Shown here: one piece after another, positions 45,696 to 57,074 of the stretch
Position numbering within the stretch: the first letter of the stretch is position 1
How the letters are laid out: every line of letters begins with the position of its first letter
NCBI GenBank assembly: GCA_949357655.1
Contig: CASHTG010000015.1
Span: 2,294,001-2,358,000, forward strand
Length of the DNA stretch: 64,000 nt
Origin: Parascedosporium putredinis
Taxonomy: Eukaryota; Ascomycota; Sordariomycetes; Microascales; Microascaceae
Direction: 5' to 3'
Notes under the pieces: generated by a model
Told to the model about the DNA's origin: nothing
What the model saw: the letters and a program-made list of their open reading frames with translations, nothing else
Databases searched by the model: none
Position numbers and translations under genes: made by a program

Positions 45696-48108
45696 TTAGT
45701 ATACACGCTTGAAAGGAGGAACGGGCTTGCAGTCGTTCTCGTCGAGGGTGTTGGCAATGACGTTGCGGTACTTGAGCTCGACGGGGGTGTGGGGGTCTTC
45801 TGGAAGCTGAGGGTGTGCTTCATCCAAACCTCATCGTTACGGTCGGGGAAGTCCTCGCGGGCATGAGCACCACGGGATTCCTTCCTCGCGAGGGCAGACT
45901 CGACGGTTTGGACACTAGAGAATGTCATAGACTGAGTTAGCAATGTTCATAGGTGGGTTGTGTTTCGGGATCCATAGTGAGGGAAAGGGGAGCTGGATGA
46001 AGGGAAAAAGGGGTAAGAACATACGCGCAGGTCAAGAGGTTACGGAGCTCAAGAGCCTCGGTGAGATCAGTGTTCCAGATCATGCCACGATCGCTGATGC
46101 CGATCTCGTGGTAGAGCTTGTCAATCTTGTTAAGCTTCTCGACACCATCCGCCAAGCTCTCCTCAGTCCTGAAGACGCTGACATCAGCCTGCATGGCCTT
46201 CTGCATGGACCGGCGGATATCGGCGGTGGGGCGGTGGCCTTCCGAGGTCCTGATCTGGTCAAGGTCCTCGATCTGCTTGGAACCGGTATCGGCGGCGATG
46301 GGCTTGAGGGCCTCGCCAGGGGTGGCCTTGTCTCGGATAGTGTGGGCGACTGAGCGACCAAAGACGACGAGATCGAGAAGGGAGTTGGCACCGAGGCGGT
46401 TGGCGCCGTGGACAGACACGCAGGCAGCCTCACCGCAGGCGTAGAGACCAGGGACAATCTTGTCGTTGCCCTGGGCATCGATGGTGATGACCTCGCCAGT
46501 GTATCGAGTAGGGATACCACCCATGTTGTAGTGAACGGTGGGAATGACGGGAATGGGTTCCTTGCGGACATCGACACCCTTGAAATGCCTAGCCGTTTCA
46601 GAGATACCAGGGAGACGGGCAGCGAGAATCTCGGGAGGGAGATGGCTGAGCTGGAGGTAGATGTGATCCTTCTCGGGACCAACACCACGGCCCTCGCGAA
46701 TCTCCATCGTCATGGATCGGGACACGACGTCACGAGAGGCAAGATCCTTGGCGGTAGGGGCATAACGTTCCATGAATCGCTCACCCTCGGAGTTGAGGAG
46801 GTAACCACCCTCACCACGAGAGCCCTCGGTGATGAGGAGACCAGGACCATAGATACCAGTGGGGTGGAACTGGACGAACTCCATATCCTGGTTGGGGAGA
46901 CCGGCACGGGCAACCATGGCCATGCCGTCACCGGTACAGGAGTGGGCGGAGGTGCAGCTGAAGTAGGTTCGGCCGTAACCGCCAGTGGCGAGAACGGTAT
47001 GGTTGGATCGGAACCTGTGCAGAGTGCCGTCCTCGAGGCAGTAGGCAAGAACACCGCGGCACTCGCCATCTTCCATGAGGAGATCGAGGGCGAAGTACTC
47101 AATGAAGTACTTCATGTTCTCGAACTGCAAGCTCTTGCCGAAGAGGGTATCAAGAAGGGCCTTGCCAGTTCGATCGGCAGCGGCGCAGGTTCGGTAGGCT
47201 TGGCCGCCCTTGCCGTACTTCTGGGATTGACCGCCAAAGGCACGCTGGTAACTATATGCGAGAGCCCACGTTAGCACCATGATCCGAGCCCCCAACGCGG
47301 TTCGGGGAGGGGAAAACAAGAGAGAAAAACGTACATCTTGCCATGCTCATCACGGGAAAAGGGGCATCCGTAGTGCTCGAGCTCAATGATGGCAGCGGGA
47401 GCCTCCTTGGTCATGTAGTGGATAGCGTCCTGGTCGCCAAGCCAATCGGAACCCTTGACGGTATCGTACATGTGCCATCTCCAGTCGTCCTCATGCTGGT
47501 TACCGAGGGCGGCATTGATACCTCCCTGGGCGGCGGCAGTGTGGCTACGGGTAGGGAAAAGCTTGGTAAGACAAGCGGTGTTAAATCCCTCCTCAGCAAG
47601 ACCGACCGCAGCTCGAAGACCGGCACCACCACCACCGACGACGAGGGCATCATACTCGTGGTCCTAAAGAGATTAAAGCATTAGCTAACGGTCATTGAGG
47701 ACGTGAAGAATGTTTGGATGAGAAGAAGCCGTCGTCACTAGACCCCAAAAGACTTTTTACACATCCTCGGCTAGGATGGGACGGGGAGGAAAAGAGGGAA
47801 AAAATGAGAGTGGGCACATACAATGACCTGGTACTTTTTGGTGAGGTGAGGAGAGGCTTCTTGGGCACGGAGAGTGTCTGAAGCAAGGACGAAGCCTGGG
47901 ACAATCAATTGACGTTAGCATAGGGACGCGACGACGCCATTTCGATAGGCATTGGTCTAAGTAGGACAGGGTTGGAGGGAGGAGGGGAGGAATTACCGGC
48001 CGCGCGGGTGTTGGAGAAGGGTCTCGCGCCAAAGGGCACCGGGTTTCGCGCCAGCCTCCGCAGAGGCATGGACGACCTCGCCAATCGGGCAAGGTTCACT
48101 GTAGACAT
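45696..48108 (-). CDS. sdh1: Succinate dehydrogenase flavoprotein subunit, mitochondrial (one apparent frameshift)
   Basis: This is the FAD-bearing subunit of complex II, which oxidises succinate to fumarate in the mitochondrial matrix. Exons, from the start, are 47997-48108, 47822-47895, 47335-47663, 46025-47251 and 45696-45914. The start MSTVNLARLARSSMPLRRLA begins an Arg-rich mitochondrial presequence. Motifs seen are the dinucleotide fold DHEYDALVVGGGGAGLR, SHTVAAQGGINAALGN with the His that carries FAD covalently, HPTGIYGPG, SEGERFMERYAP, the active-site region GANRLGANSLLDLVVFGR and the C-terminal FKRVY. Length is about 653 residues, normal for the family. The only defect is a -1 slip at 45791-45795 (C5 on the coding strand) in the last exon, after MKHTLSFQKT; one more C restores VELKYRNVIANTLDEND and the usual stop. 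Intron phases are all consistent. Confidence 0.96.
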
Positions 48109-49360
48109 GGTTGCTGTTGCGATTGCAGAGTTCTCAAGCAAGTCCAAGGGACAGCTGGCGGAATTGTTATCGTCGGGTTACGTTGGTGGCCCCGGGGTTC
48201 GGCAAGAGGGCGCGGGAGGTGGGCAGCACGTTGTCTTCGAAGGACGGAAAGGGCCCGGAAAGTCGCGCAACACAGGAGGCAATTATGGCAGGATTGCAGG
48301 AAGCACGCGAGTCTCGAGGCTCTTGACCGGCAAGATCATTCCACCACGGAGAATCGATTTCTGAGGGTTGGATTTTGTGTTCAGAAAAAGGAACAGGTTC
48401 GAAGAAGAGGTTTAGAAAGCAAGGACTTGGGACGATTTAATTGATTAGCCTCAGGCGGGGAGCTCCTGACAAGTTACATGGCAGCCGAAGAAGAAATAAT
48501 TCAATTCAACCTGCCGTGATTGGTTGGGCCTGCGCTTGGTTTGCCGAGGAAGAGGACTTGTCGGAGTTACCCGTGCTCGGCCAAACAGTGGGAGCTGGCT
48601 GGCTGTCGCTTCCCCTGCAATGCCCGTTTCCGCTGACAATAACGGAAAATTCTCCCAGTATGAGCAGAGACAATGGCTGCCCTTGCTTAGTCATCTCCAT
48701 GACGCACACAAGCACGAGCATGCGTGAGGAGCCTAGACCCATAGAACCATTGATTTGATTGTGACGACACACGTAGATTGTTATGAGTGTACCAAGTACC
48801 TCTCCACCACGTCCACCACGACAGTGTCGTACACTCGAGAGTCCGAGACACTGGAGAGCAGAACAATATTAGACATGAGAACAGAAGATAATTATACTTG
48901 GCTCCAAGCATCTTTGAATATTGTTTAGGGAATGTGTCAACGCATTAAAACGGCCCCTCGGCCAAAGAATTCTAAGCAATAATTGTAATTGGTAATTACT
49001 TCGTATCAATCGCTCTCTCAATATCACCTGCCGGTCCGTTCTAGCATGTGTCTATCTTAATCTCTTCTCTTCTTTACCCAACACCGCCGTCTTCGCCAGA
49101 AAACCCCATTTGCTAGCAACCCAGAGTCATTGCTTTGGGAAAGGATATCATGAAAGGCGTGACATGGAACAAAGGGACCAAAACAAAACCCCCAACCCCC
49201 AGCCGATTGAGCGGCTTCCAACTTTTCTTGCATGCCATAGTAATAACCATTTGCTCCTAAAACCCAACAGAGTTAAGAAAAGTTGGCTTCGTAGAGGTTC
49301 ATACGTCGCTTGTGAGTCAAACCCAAAAGAGCAGAAGCCCAACGCTGCGGCCACTATCGG
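48109..49360. other. SDH1 promoter and PX gene 3' flank
   Basis: Intergenic between two minus-strand genes. It is AT-rich near 48880-49010. No gene is supported. Confidence 0.45.
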
Positions 49361-52300
49361 TTACTCCGCGAGCACCTGTCGTAGCATGACGATGAAGTTT
49401 TCCTTCAACTTGTGAATCTCAGTGATCGGCGGCTTCGCCGGTTCACCTGCTCGACGTCGAAGCCGATCCCTCCTCTTGGCCCGGCGCCTCCTCTCGGCCT
49501 CAATCGGATCTAATTCGTCATCTTCCTCGGCCTCGGACTCGGTATCGTCTTCCTCCTCGTCATCATAAGCAAAGTCGTCCAAATCATCCTGATCCAGTCC
49601 AAAGTCTGACGAGCTGAAGCTGGACACAATGGCCTCCAGTCCCGTAGCTGGTTCCGCTGCCATTTTCTGCCGCGTCTTGTCATGGTGCCACTTCTTTCGC
49701 GCCTCTTGCCACTTGATTAGCTCGTTCACTTCGTCAACTACCATTTGCTTGTCCACCAGGTTACTGCTGACGGCACCCTCGTACAAGGCATTGATGTTAA
49801 GCGTGCCGTTCTTGGGGCCCTGGCGCAAAAGTTGAGAATATCCTCGATCCAACCCATGAGCTGCGTAAAGAGGCCGTCGTCGTGCGTATGCACCTCGTGC
49901 ACGAACTTGTAAAAATTGTGCTCGTGCCTCGCGCACAGGTCGATGAAAGCCTGCACCGTCTGGTTGGGGTCTGCGGAGGCATCCTGCTCATGGAACTTTT
50001 CAACAACCTACAATTAAAACGAGATTAGCCATTTACTTCATCATTCACAGCCCATCCTTCCAGAAGGGGACACAATCGATCGGATGTTCGTACCTGGATC
50101 ACGTCGTCAAGGAACATGGCAAAATCCGTAACACTGTTGTACACATTTGCCGATTTGTACACCCGCACAAGCGGCTCGTAGAAAATAGTGAAGAGGTCCC
50201 GGAAGAGTTGGAGAGTCACGGGCTCCTCGATGAGATGCAACATCATGAGCTTGTCTCGCTGTCGTGTGCTGAGTTTCAAGAGTTGCTTCAAGTACGAGAA
50301 GAGTTGTGCGCCTTGCTTGAGCTCTTGATCAATGTTCTCCACCGCGCTATTGAAAGCAACATAAGCATTGAAGATGCGCTCCGTTTGCGCTGGAGTGATT
50401 TCGGGAGCGATTGCATCAGACTGCATGATGGCCACAATATTGTCCACTCCCAACCTCTCAGCATCTTGTCTAATTTCGTACTTGACACCTTCCGGCGCCT
50501 CAACAAATTGGATGATCTTGTCTACCAAGACCTGGTCGTCGATCCTCCTGCGAGAGCATCTATGGACTTTTGGACAGCGCGAATGCCGTCGTTGAGGGTT
50601 AGAGAAAAGATGCGCTGCATCAACGAGCGAGTGCCGAAGGGCTGGGCAAGGAAGATGTCAAGGATGCCGGACATGACAGCGGCAGGGTTGGCGATTCGGA
50701 TAACATTTTTGATAACGGAGTACGGGATAAGAGAGTGGATGCGCTTGAGCTGAGAGAAGAGCTCCGGTGAGTTGTCTTCGGCAAGGAATAGATGGTAAAT
50801 GGTGGCTGCGACCTCGATTCGGAGCCACTCGGCGAACTTTCGGTATTGTATGCTGAGCTCCGGTATCGTCTTTTGATCCTGATTTCCTCAAACAGTTTCG
50901 TGAGACCATTCCTCTCAACAATATCACGCCGGAATCTATAACGGATATAAGTCAGCTACCAACGAGTCCCAAGAGAAAAAAAGAAAAGAGAGGGGAGAAG
51001 AGAGGGTAGGAAAGGACTCACTGCTCCATGTAGACATCTAGGTCAGCCGCGCGCTTCCGCGCAATCTCATAGAATTGCTTCTGTTCCTCAACGCGGCGCT
51101 CATCAAGGGCCTTACGGCGCATGATGTCGTCAACATCCTCGTCCTTCAGCTGAATCCTCTCCCCAGTCAGGAACTCTTCAATAGCGTTTGTCTGGGCGAT
51201 CTGGGGGCTCTGGAGGAGCGATCTCAAGTACGCTCTCAAAGAAACCCTTTGGGTCTCACGGAAAAGCGTCACCGACTGCTATATTTAGTTAGCCACTTGA
51301 GACAAGAAATGCGTGTGCAGCGGTTTGAGCGGGGAATTCGCACATCTGACTTGTCTTTGGGGAGGGGCGTCTTTGGTCGCCCATCTGTAGAAAGGCGTGA
51401 TCTGATTGACGTGCCCCCGAAGTTTTCCTTTGGTGACCTGGGAGCCCATCAGTTTCTAGTTTAAGCAGGAGATAAGGCTGGGACGGAATGCGCGCATCCG
51501 CTTACCTCTGACACTAAGCGTCATGGATGGTCCCTCCGCGATCCCGTTAGCCTGCGCCGGGGCCACTCCGACTCCGGTGGGCGGAGAGGACAAGGATGAC
51601 AATGACGAATCCTCTGATCCGGGCCCGTCGGTTTGGCGTGAGACGAAACTCGGAGTAGTGGTGTCAGATTTGTTTTTCTTGGGCAGGATAGGCAACACCT
51701 TGCCGGGAAGCTCGAGACGCAGGCGGTGATGCAACCTGTGGAAATCACCATAACGCCTTGCAACAAAGTGTTCGATTTCACCCTTCCTCTTGACCCTCAA
51801 CACGAATTCCTATAGTTGAATAAGAGTTAGAAAAGGCTTATCTTGTCTTTACTCGAGGGTTCTTCGCCTTCACTTACAGCATGCTTATGGTACCGGATGT
51901 TCCGCTTGATAGAAATCATACGGACACCAGCGATATTGACATCCCAACCATTAAAGTAATTCCCTTCAGGCTGAGTATGCATGACGCCGGTTTCAATCGC
52001 ATTGCTGTCAACCAGCTCAATCTCGGAGAACCTAATGCGCTCTTCGAAACCAGACGAGGTTTGAACACCTGAGACCATCATGAGCTCTACCAATTTCTGG
52101 GCTTTGAGAGCTAGCTTTCTCCGCTTGGTTTCTTCTAAGCGGTCTTCAGAAGAGGAAATGCTCTTATTCGCAAAGGATTCGAGGAACTACACCCGTAAAA
52201 TCAAAGCCAGTCAGTTTTATCTCCCAAGTCTACAACTGATTAAAACCCGCCAGTCGGGGCTGCGTCGAACAAAGGTTGGACGTACCACCTGCAGTTTGTC

Positions 52301-52935
52301 CTGCCAAAACTCCTTCTCTCTCGCCTTGTCTAAGAAGGGAAAGTCTCGAACATGGTGAACAAAGATATATCGGAGGACAGGAAGCTCGGAATCGAGGGGG
52401 ACACTTCGCCAAATTCGGACTTGAAGGGGGCGCCGAAGCGACGTAATGCGGTCGGCGAGTTGAGCTCAGAGATTTCGGCCTTGACTTGCTCCGAGAGGAG
52501 CTCTCGTTTGAGGTCTAGATTAGGGAGGACGTTAGAGATAGGCTAGCACGCACATGCGCATTGCGTGCCACATGGTTGAAGAGACACATGGAGGGGTAAA
52601 AAATTAAAGATGAGAAGAAGGAACAGAGAAAGAATGAGACATGATCAGAGAGCAAACGTTTGCCCCACAAAGGAAAGGAAGAAAAAGAGAGGCAGGCGTC
52701 ACGATAAAACCGCCTCATTGCAATTGCACATCGCAATGGTAGAAAGCAGAAGCCGAGAGAAATATCCGGGTTGACGCTTACAATGCTCCTGTTTGCCGCT
52801 GAGGACCTGGTCGGGGCTCATGGCATTTTGGGTGGAAGGTTGGGTGAGCGGCGCGCGGGGTATGACGTTGTCGGTCGCAGCAGCTTCAGCGAGATCCGCG
52901 CCGTCGGGCAGACGCTGGTCTTGGGGCGATACCAT
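49361..52935 (-). CDS. PX-domain protein of the YPR097W type (several exons and frameshifts)
   Basis: This is a phosphoinositide-binding PX protein with an N-terminal PX-associated region and a long C-terminal helical region, as in yeast YPR097W. Exon 1 is 52782-52935 (MVSPQDQRLPDGADLAEAAA). The next exon starts EHYLKRELLSEQVKAEISEL and contains RYIFVHHVRDFPFLDKAREK. The PX core is EFVLRVKRKGEIEHFVARRY, DFHRLHHRL and PGKVLPILPKKNK. It is followed by TLFRETQRVSLRAYLRSLLQ, a helical region (KLSTRQRDKLMMLHLIEEPV, DFAMFLDDVIQ) and an acidic then Lys/Arg-rich C terminus ending at 49361. Apparent -1 slips occur at 52396-52400 (C5 coding), about 50880, about 50546 and 49827-49830 (T4 coding). The exon structure at 51270-51520 is unresolved, and one further shift may lie there. 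Role in endosomal or lipid-droplet traffic is inferred from the yeast relative. Confidence 0.82.
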
Positions 52936-55789
52936 CGATGAGGAGGGAGGGGACGGCTTCTGAACTTGAATTTGGGGAAAAATATTGTTCTACAACACGA
53001 TTTGAGGTTTGAAGAGGAAATGCAGCGTGTGCTTGTCTGTTCTTTTGTTTTCAAAACGAGTCGGATCCGCGGGGCTTTTGGAGGAGGAAGATCGGTGCTG
53101 CTGATCGATATTTTAAGGATAACCGTGGGCGAGAAACTAGGAAGAGTGGGCTTGGCAGCTGATGCGTCGAATGGACCTTTGTACAATGGATCAAGTGGGA
53201 TTGTCAAACTTGCCGGGAACCTTGGCAAGCGAATAATCTACGCCAGGGCCTGGTGACTAGGCTTGGCTGAGGAACACCCTGAGAAGTAATGATGAAAGGT
53301 CCCTTGGAGAAATTGAGAAAAAGCAAAAGGAATAAAGGATAAAAAGAGAAGAAAAATTATGGGTGGCAGAGGGGGAGGAGGGAAGAGGTCGTACTATTGG
53401 AAGAGACAGAAAACGGATAGAATAACGATGAAGGTGAAATAAGTTCAGACGAGTGGGCAGCAAAGCAGGGGCAAATGAAATGCGGGAATGCGGGCGGGAT
53501 GGGAAAGGAAGTGAATGGATCAATTTGTCTTGGACTCTAGAGGCTATGGCTGTTTCTTCAACTGTTTGAACATCACCAAACCCGACTTCCCAATCGGAAA
53601 GGCTCAGGTTGGGGCTGCTCGCTTGAGAAGCTTCGAAGCCAGCCAGCGTAAAAACGCAAGGTTGATGTGATCAAGCGTACATGTATCAAACGTAAAGTAC
53701 AACTCTTCGTATGTGGGGAAATGACGACACGGGATTGGCTTAGGCAGGAGCCATGGATGGGAAATGCTCACTACGAAGCGCATCGAGGGAGTGAAGGGTG
53801 ATGACGAGTGATGAGTGACGCTAGCCCTGCTGCGGCAGGGGCAGTGTCCGGTTCTGTTCTGCTCTTCCTTAGGGCTACGTCGACAATGTATAGAATTCAA
53901 ATGATTGGATTGACCCATCCATTTTTTAAGGAGAGCAATCAATCCCACGCCGAACCCAAGTATGTCCCATGTCTAAATCATTCAATGATGTTGATGCTGG
54001 GGCCGATCAGGCACCATACTTGACCCATCCACGCAATCACACAACGCCGGAATCTTGCTGAGCGACCGTGGCAGGCGAAGATCAAATCAGCTAAACTCAG
54101 AGCTAGTCCAGGAGGGTGGGGCCCCGGTTCCGCCTTGTCGCCTCTTCTGAGGCCTTCTGAGGCTGGGCAGTGATCACTTTTTTGTCTTTTTAGCGGGGGT
54201 GGTGTCGTCGCTTGGCTTGAGGTGGCTTCCGTCTATCCCATGGACGACATCGTAAATTGAGTGGTAGGGCCGAGGTGGCGTCACTGGCGCCACGCCGATA
54301 ATAATACAAAGTTGCAAGCCGAGATGGAGATTCGGCGAATAATAGCCCCTATGATCCTTGGCTTCCATGCAGCCTGCCCAAGAGCTCGGATCAATCAATG
54401 AATCGCTACCAGCGACACTGATAATAGCTGATATTAAAAGTTGGTATGACTGCCTCCTTCTGTCGACCCCACTGCGTCGCCCATTTGCGAAGGGAGTGGT
54501 GCCAAGTCAAGACTCGAGACAGAGTGTCTCTCTGCGTTGCTGCAAGCCCCACAGGAATTTTCCGCCCCGTTCGAAGCACAAGAAGACCGCCCGATCTCGC
54601 GTAATATCAACGGGATGGGAACTTTGCGCTGTTCCCGCTCGCGAGCAGGCGCCCCGTCCAAAGTTGCTACCCGTCTTTCCTCGGGCTGAATGAACCCTAG
54701 ACAGTTGCGAGGAGTCACAATGCAGGATCGTTGGATGGGGAAATCGCAGGGGATGGAGATCAAATCGCTCCATGCTTGACCGTATTTCGGGTGCGTGGGT
54801 AGAAAATAGTAGACTTGCATAATGTCACTTATCCACGGATGGATAGGCGTAACTGCGTTGGTCACGCGCATAATACCCAAGAAACATTTCTGCCTCCTCG
54901 CGGTGAGAGGGATTGGCGGGAACACGGCACAGCGGGCCCATCTTCTCCCCTGGATGAGCTAGACCCGGTCAGCCCGAGGGTTTGAACTTGGGTCGCTTCT
55001 TCGCTCTGTGGTTACCCGCCGGCGGTGGGGTCGTTAATGGCTCCTGCACACAAGTTCCAGCGACGAAGGAGCTTGAATCTCACCAGCGGAACATCGATTG
55101 ATGGATGGACGGATAGACCGCCAACCCAACCCAACGAAGCAGACACTTGGTGTTGGCCGAGCAAGCATGCATGGATGTACCAACTTAAACTTGAACCTCC
55201 AACTCTAGCATACAAGCATCCATTGATTAGACCAGAAACCTCTGGTTGCTTCAAGACGAACACACATGATATGGGACAAGGGTGAGCTCTGAGCAAACTC
55301 GGAAACCCGGGGGCAACAACGATGACCCGACCGTCTCAAGATAAAAAAGAAGAAGAAGAAGAAGAACAAAGATCACAAGCCACTCTCTAGGCGCTAGTCG
55401 CATCAGAACACTGGAAACAGGACGGACAAGCGCTCGAGCTGGGGCGCCGAGGCTTGAATGCGTGTTCGGCGCGCCAAGACGACAGCGGTGGATACAGCCT
55501 CCGCAGCAGCCACATTTTTATGCATGCGGAACGCGTATACACTGTGAAAATAGCGTTAAACTGCGGCAAAATAATAGTCTTGGTATCTCTTGGCGTCATC
55601 GCTCTATGCTGGGTGTAAATGCTAGTGTAGAAAAATGGCAAGTAACATGGGAGAAGAAAACAGGATGTAATACAAAGAGGATAGGGAACGGCATTTTGAT
55701 ACAGGAGCATCAAGGCTCATAGAAAGGCCGCTCGGGAACTCAATCTTAAAGGCCTTGTCACAGCTCGTCGAAAACCCGGAGTCGTTCAT
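52936..55789. other. Gene-poor interval upstream of the PX gene
   Basis: About 2.9 kb with no gene I can support. It has a GAA trinucleotide tract at 55347-55366 and a GGATGGAT motif at about 55085. Open frames such as 54434-54925 (-) have no recognisable domain. Confidence 0.4.
55347..55366. repeat. GAA trinucleotide repeat
   Basis: About six tandem AAG/GAA units in intergenic DNA. Confidence 0.85.
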
Positions 55790-57074
55790 CTATCCCCCTA
55801 CATCAGATCGCCTTGTGAGGTTGGGCATCCGCTGTTCCGGGGGACTGTGGGAGCCCAAGTCCACCTCTGGCCTCTTTGCGGGCGAAGTAGTGCTCGTCAG
55901 ATCGCTCGTCCTCTCACCCAGTCCCTCGCTTGCACCACATACCGCAGACGTGCCGATTAGACCGACCGGGTCTGGCGGCTCTGATAGAGTTACCACGTAC
56001 GGGGCGCCAAGATAGAGAAGCACCAGTACAAGCAGGCCGATAGACGTGGCAGCCCAGAAAGTTTTCAAGCGCTTGCGCGTACGCTCTTGCCACTCCTTGT
56101 CCGCGCGCTCCCAGCCCTCGACCCTGTCCTTGACGACGTCGATGCGCCCACCGAGCGCAGTCATCTTTTCGCGGCTGACATCGATTCGAGCGCGGAGGGC
56201 TTCGATGCGCTTTTCCTGTGACTTGAAATTGCCGAACTGTCCAAGTTGGTTATGGACTTCCTTTGCTACCTCGCCAGTCTCCTTGTCAAAGACCTCGGCT
56301 GTCGTTTGCGTTTGGGTGGCAAGCTCCCTCAGGCCTAGTATGGTGCTCTGCAGCGTACCAATCTTCTCGAGGACTGAGTAGTACGTCTTGTCTAGCCTCT
56401 GCGTCGTCCCCGACGAGGTCTCATTAAGGTCGAAGATGCACTGCTTCAAGCCACTTCATCATGCATGGAGATTCGTCAGCATACCGAACCCCCGAAGCGG
56501 GTGAGGTTAACCCCGGATAAGAGTCTCAAGAAATAAAGGGAGGGGCTAGGTGCATACGTTACGGTTTTCGCCATTTGATGCCAATCTTTCAGAGGCTTTT
56601 GCTCGTTGCTCACCTTCCTCTGGCCCAAAGGCGCCGAGGAAGACTCGTCCGACTTGGGAGCCATTATTATAGCAGGGTTAGGAGTCCTGCAAGGGTCGGG
56701 CGTAGCGTTTGCGGAAAAAACTCGGACCTCGCAGCAGACGGGAGGTCGGCAGAGGTGCGCGACGAGTACGGGAATGGAGATGCCAAAGGGGTGAGCTTGT
56801 CATCCTGGTGTTGCCATTTATCTCTCTCCCTCTCTCTTGCCCTCTCCCTTTCCCTTTCTTTATCCCTATCCTTGTCCCTGTCCTTGTCCTTGTCCCTCTC
56901 CCTCGTGTCGGTCGCGATCGTGTGTAATGGGGAGAGGAGCTTTCCGGTCCCCGGCTGGAGGTCAGAGACGGAGCGGGTGAAGGGCGATGGACGGGGTTTG
57001 AGAAGATCGGTTGTGCTCGGGGCGAGCGCTGCCTTGGGCTGGCGAGCCGCCTCGGTCGGGTTCGTGCCAGACAT
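55790..57074 (-). CDS. Coiled-coil, single-pass membrane protein of unknown function
   Basis: I do not recognise the family. The proposed gene starts at 57074 (MSGTNPTEAARQPKAALAPS). A low-complexity charged tract of alternating Arg/Asp/Lys/Glu (coded at about 56820-56905) follows, then MAPKSDESSSAPLGQRKVSN and KDWHQMAKT. An intron of about 119 bp (roughly 56444-56562) joins QCIFDLNETSSGTTQRLDKT. The C-terminal half is a predicted coiled coil (LDKTYYSVLEKIGTLQSTIL, EKRIEALRARIDVSREKM), then one transmembrane segment (FWAATSIGLLVLVLLYLGAP) and a Ser/Pro-rich tail. An apparent -1 slip near 56715 separates the first exon into two frames; MAPKSD at about 56664 is an alternative start that would avoid it. 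The splice sites are plausible but not certain. Confidence 0.65.

Noticed and set aside
54434..54925. Minus-strand open frame of 163 codons
   Set aside because: No recognisable family, low-complexity Arg/Ser content and no adjoining exons.
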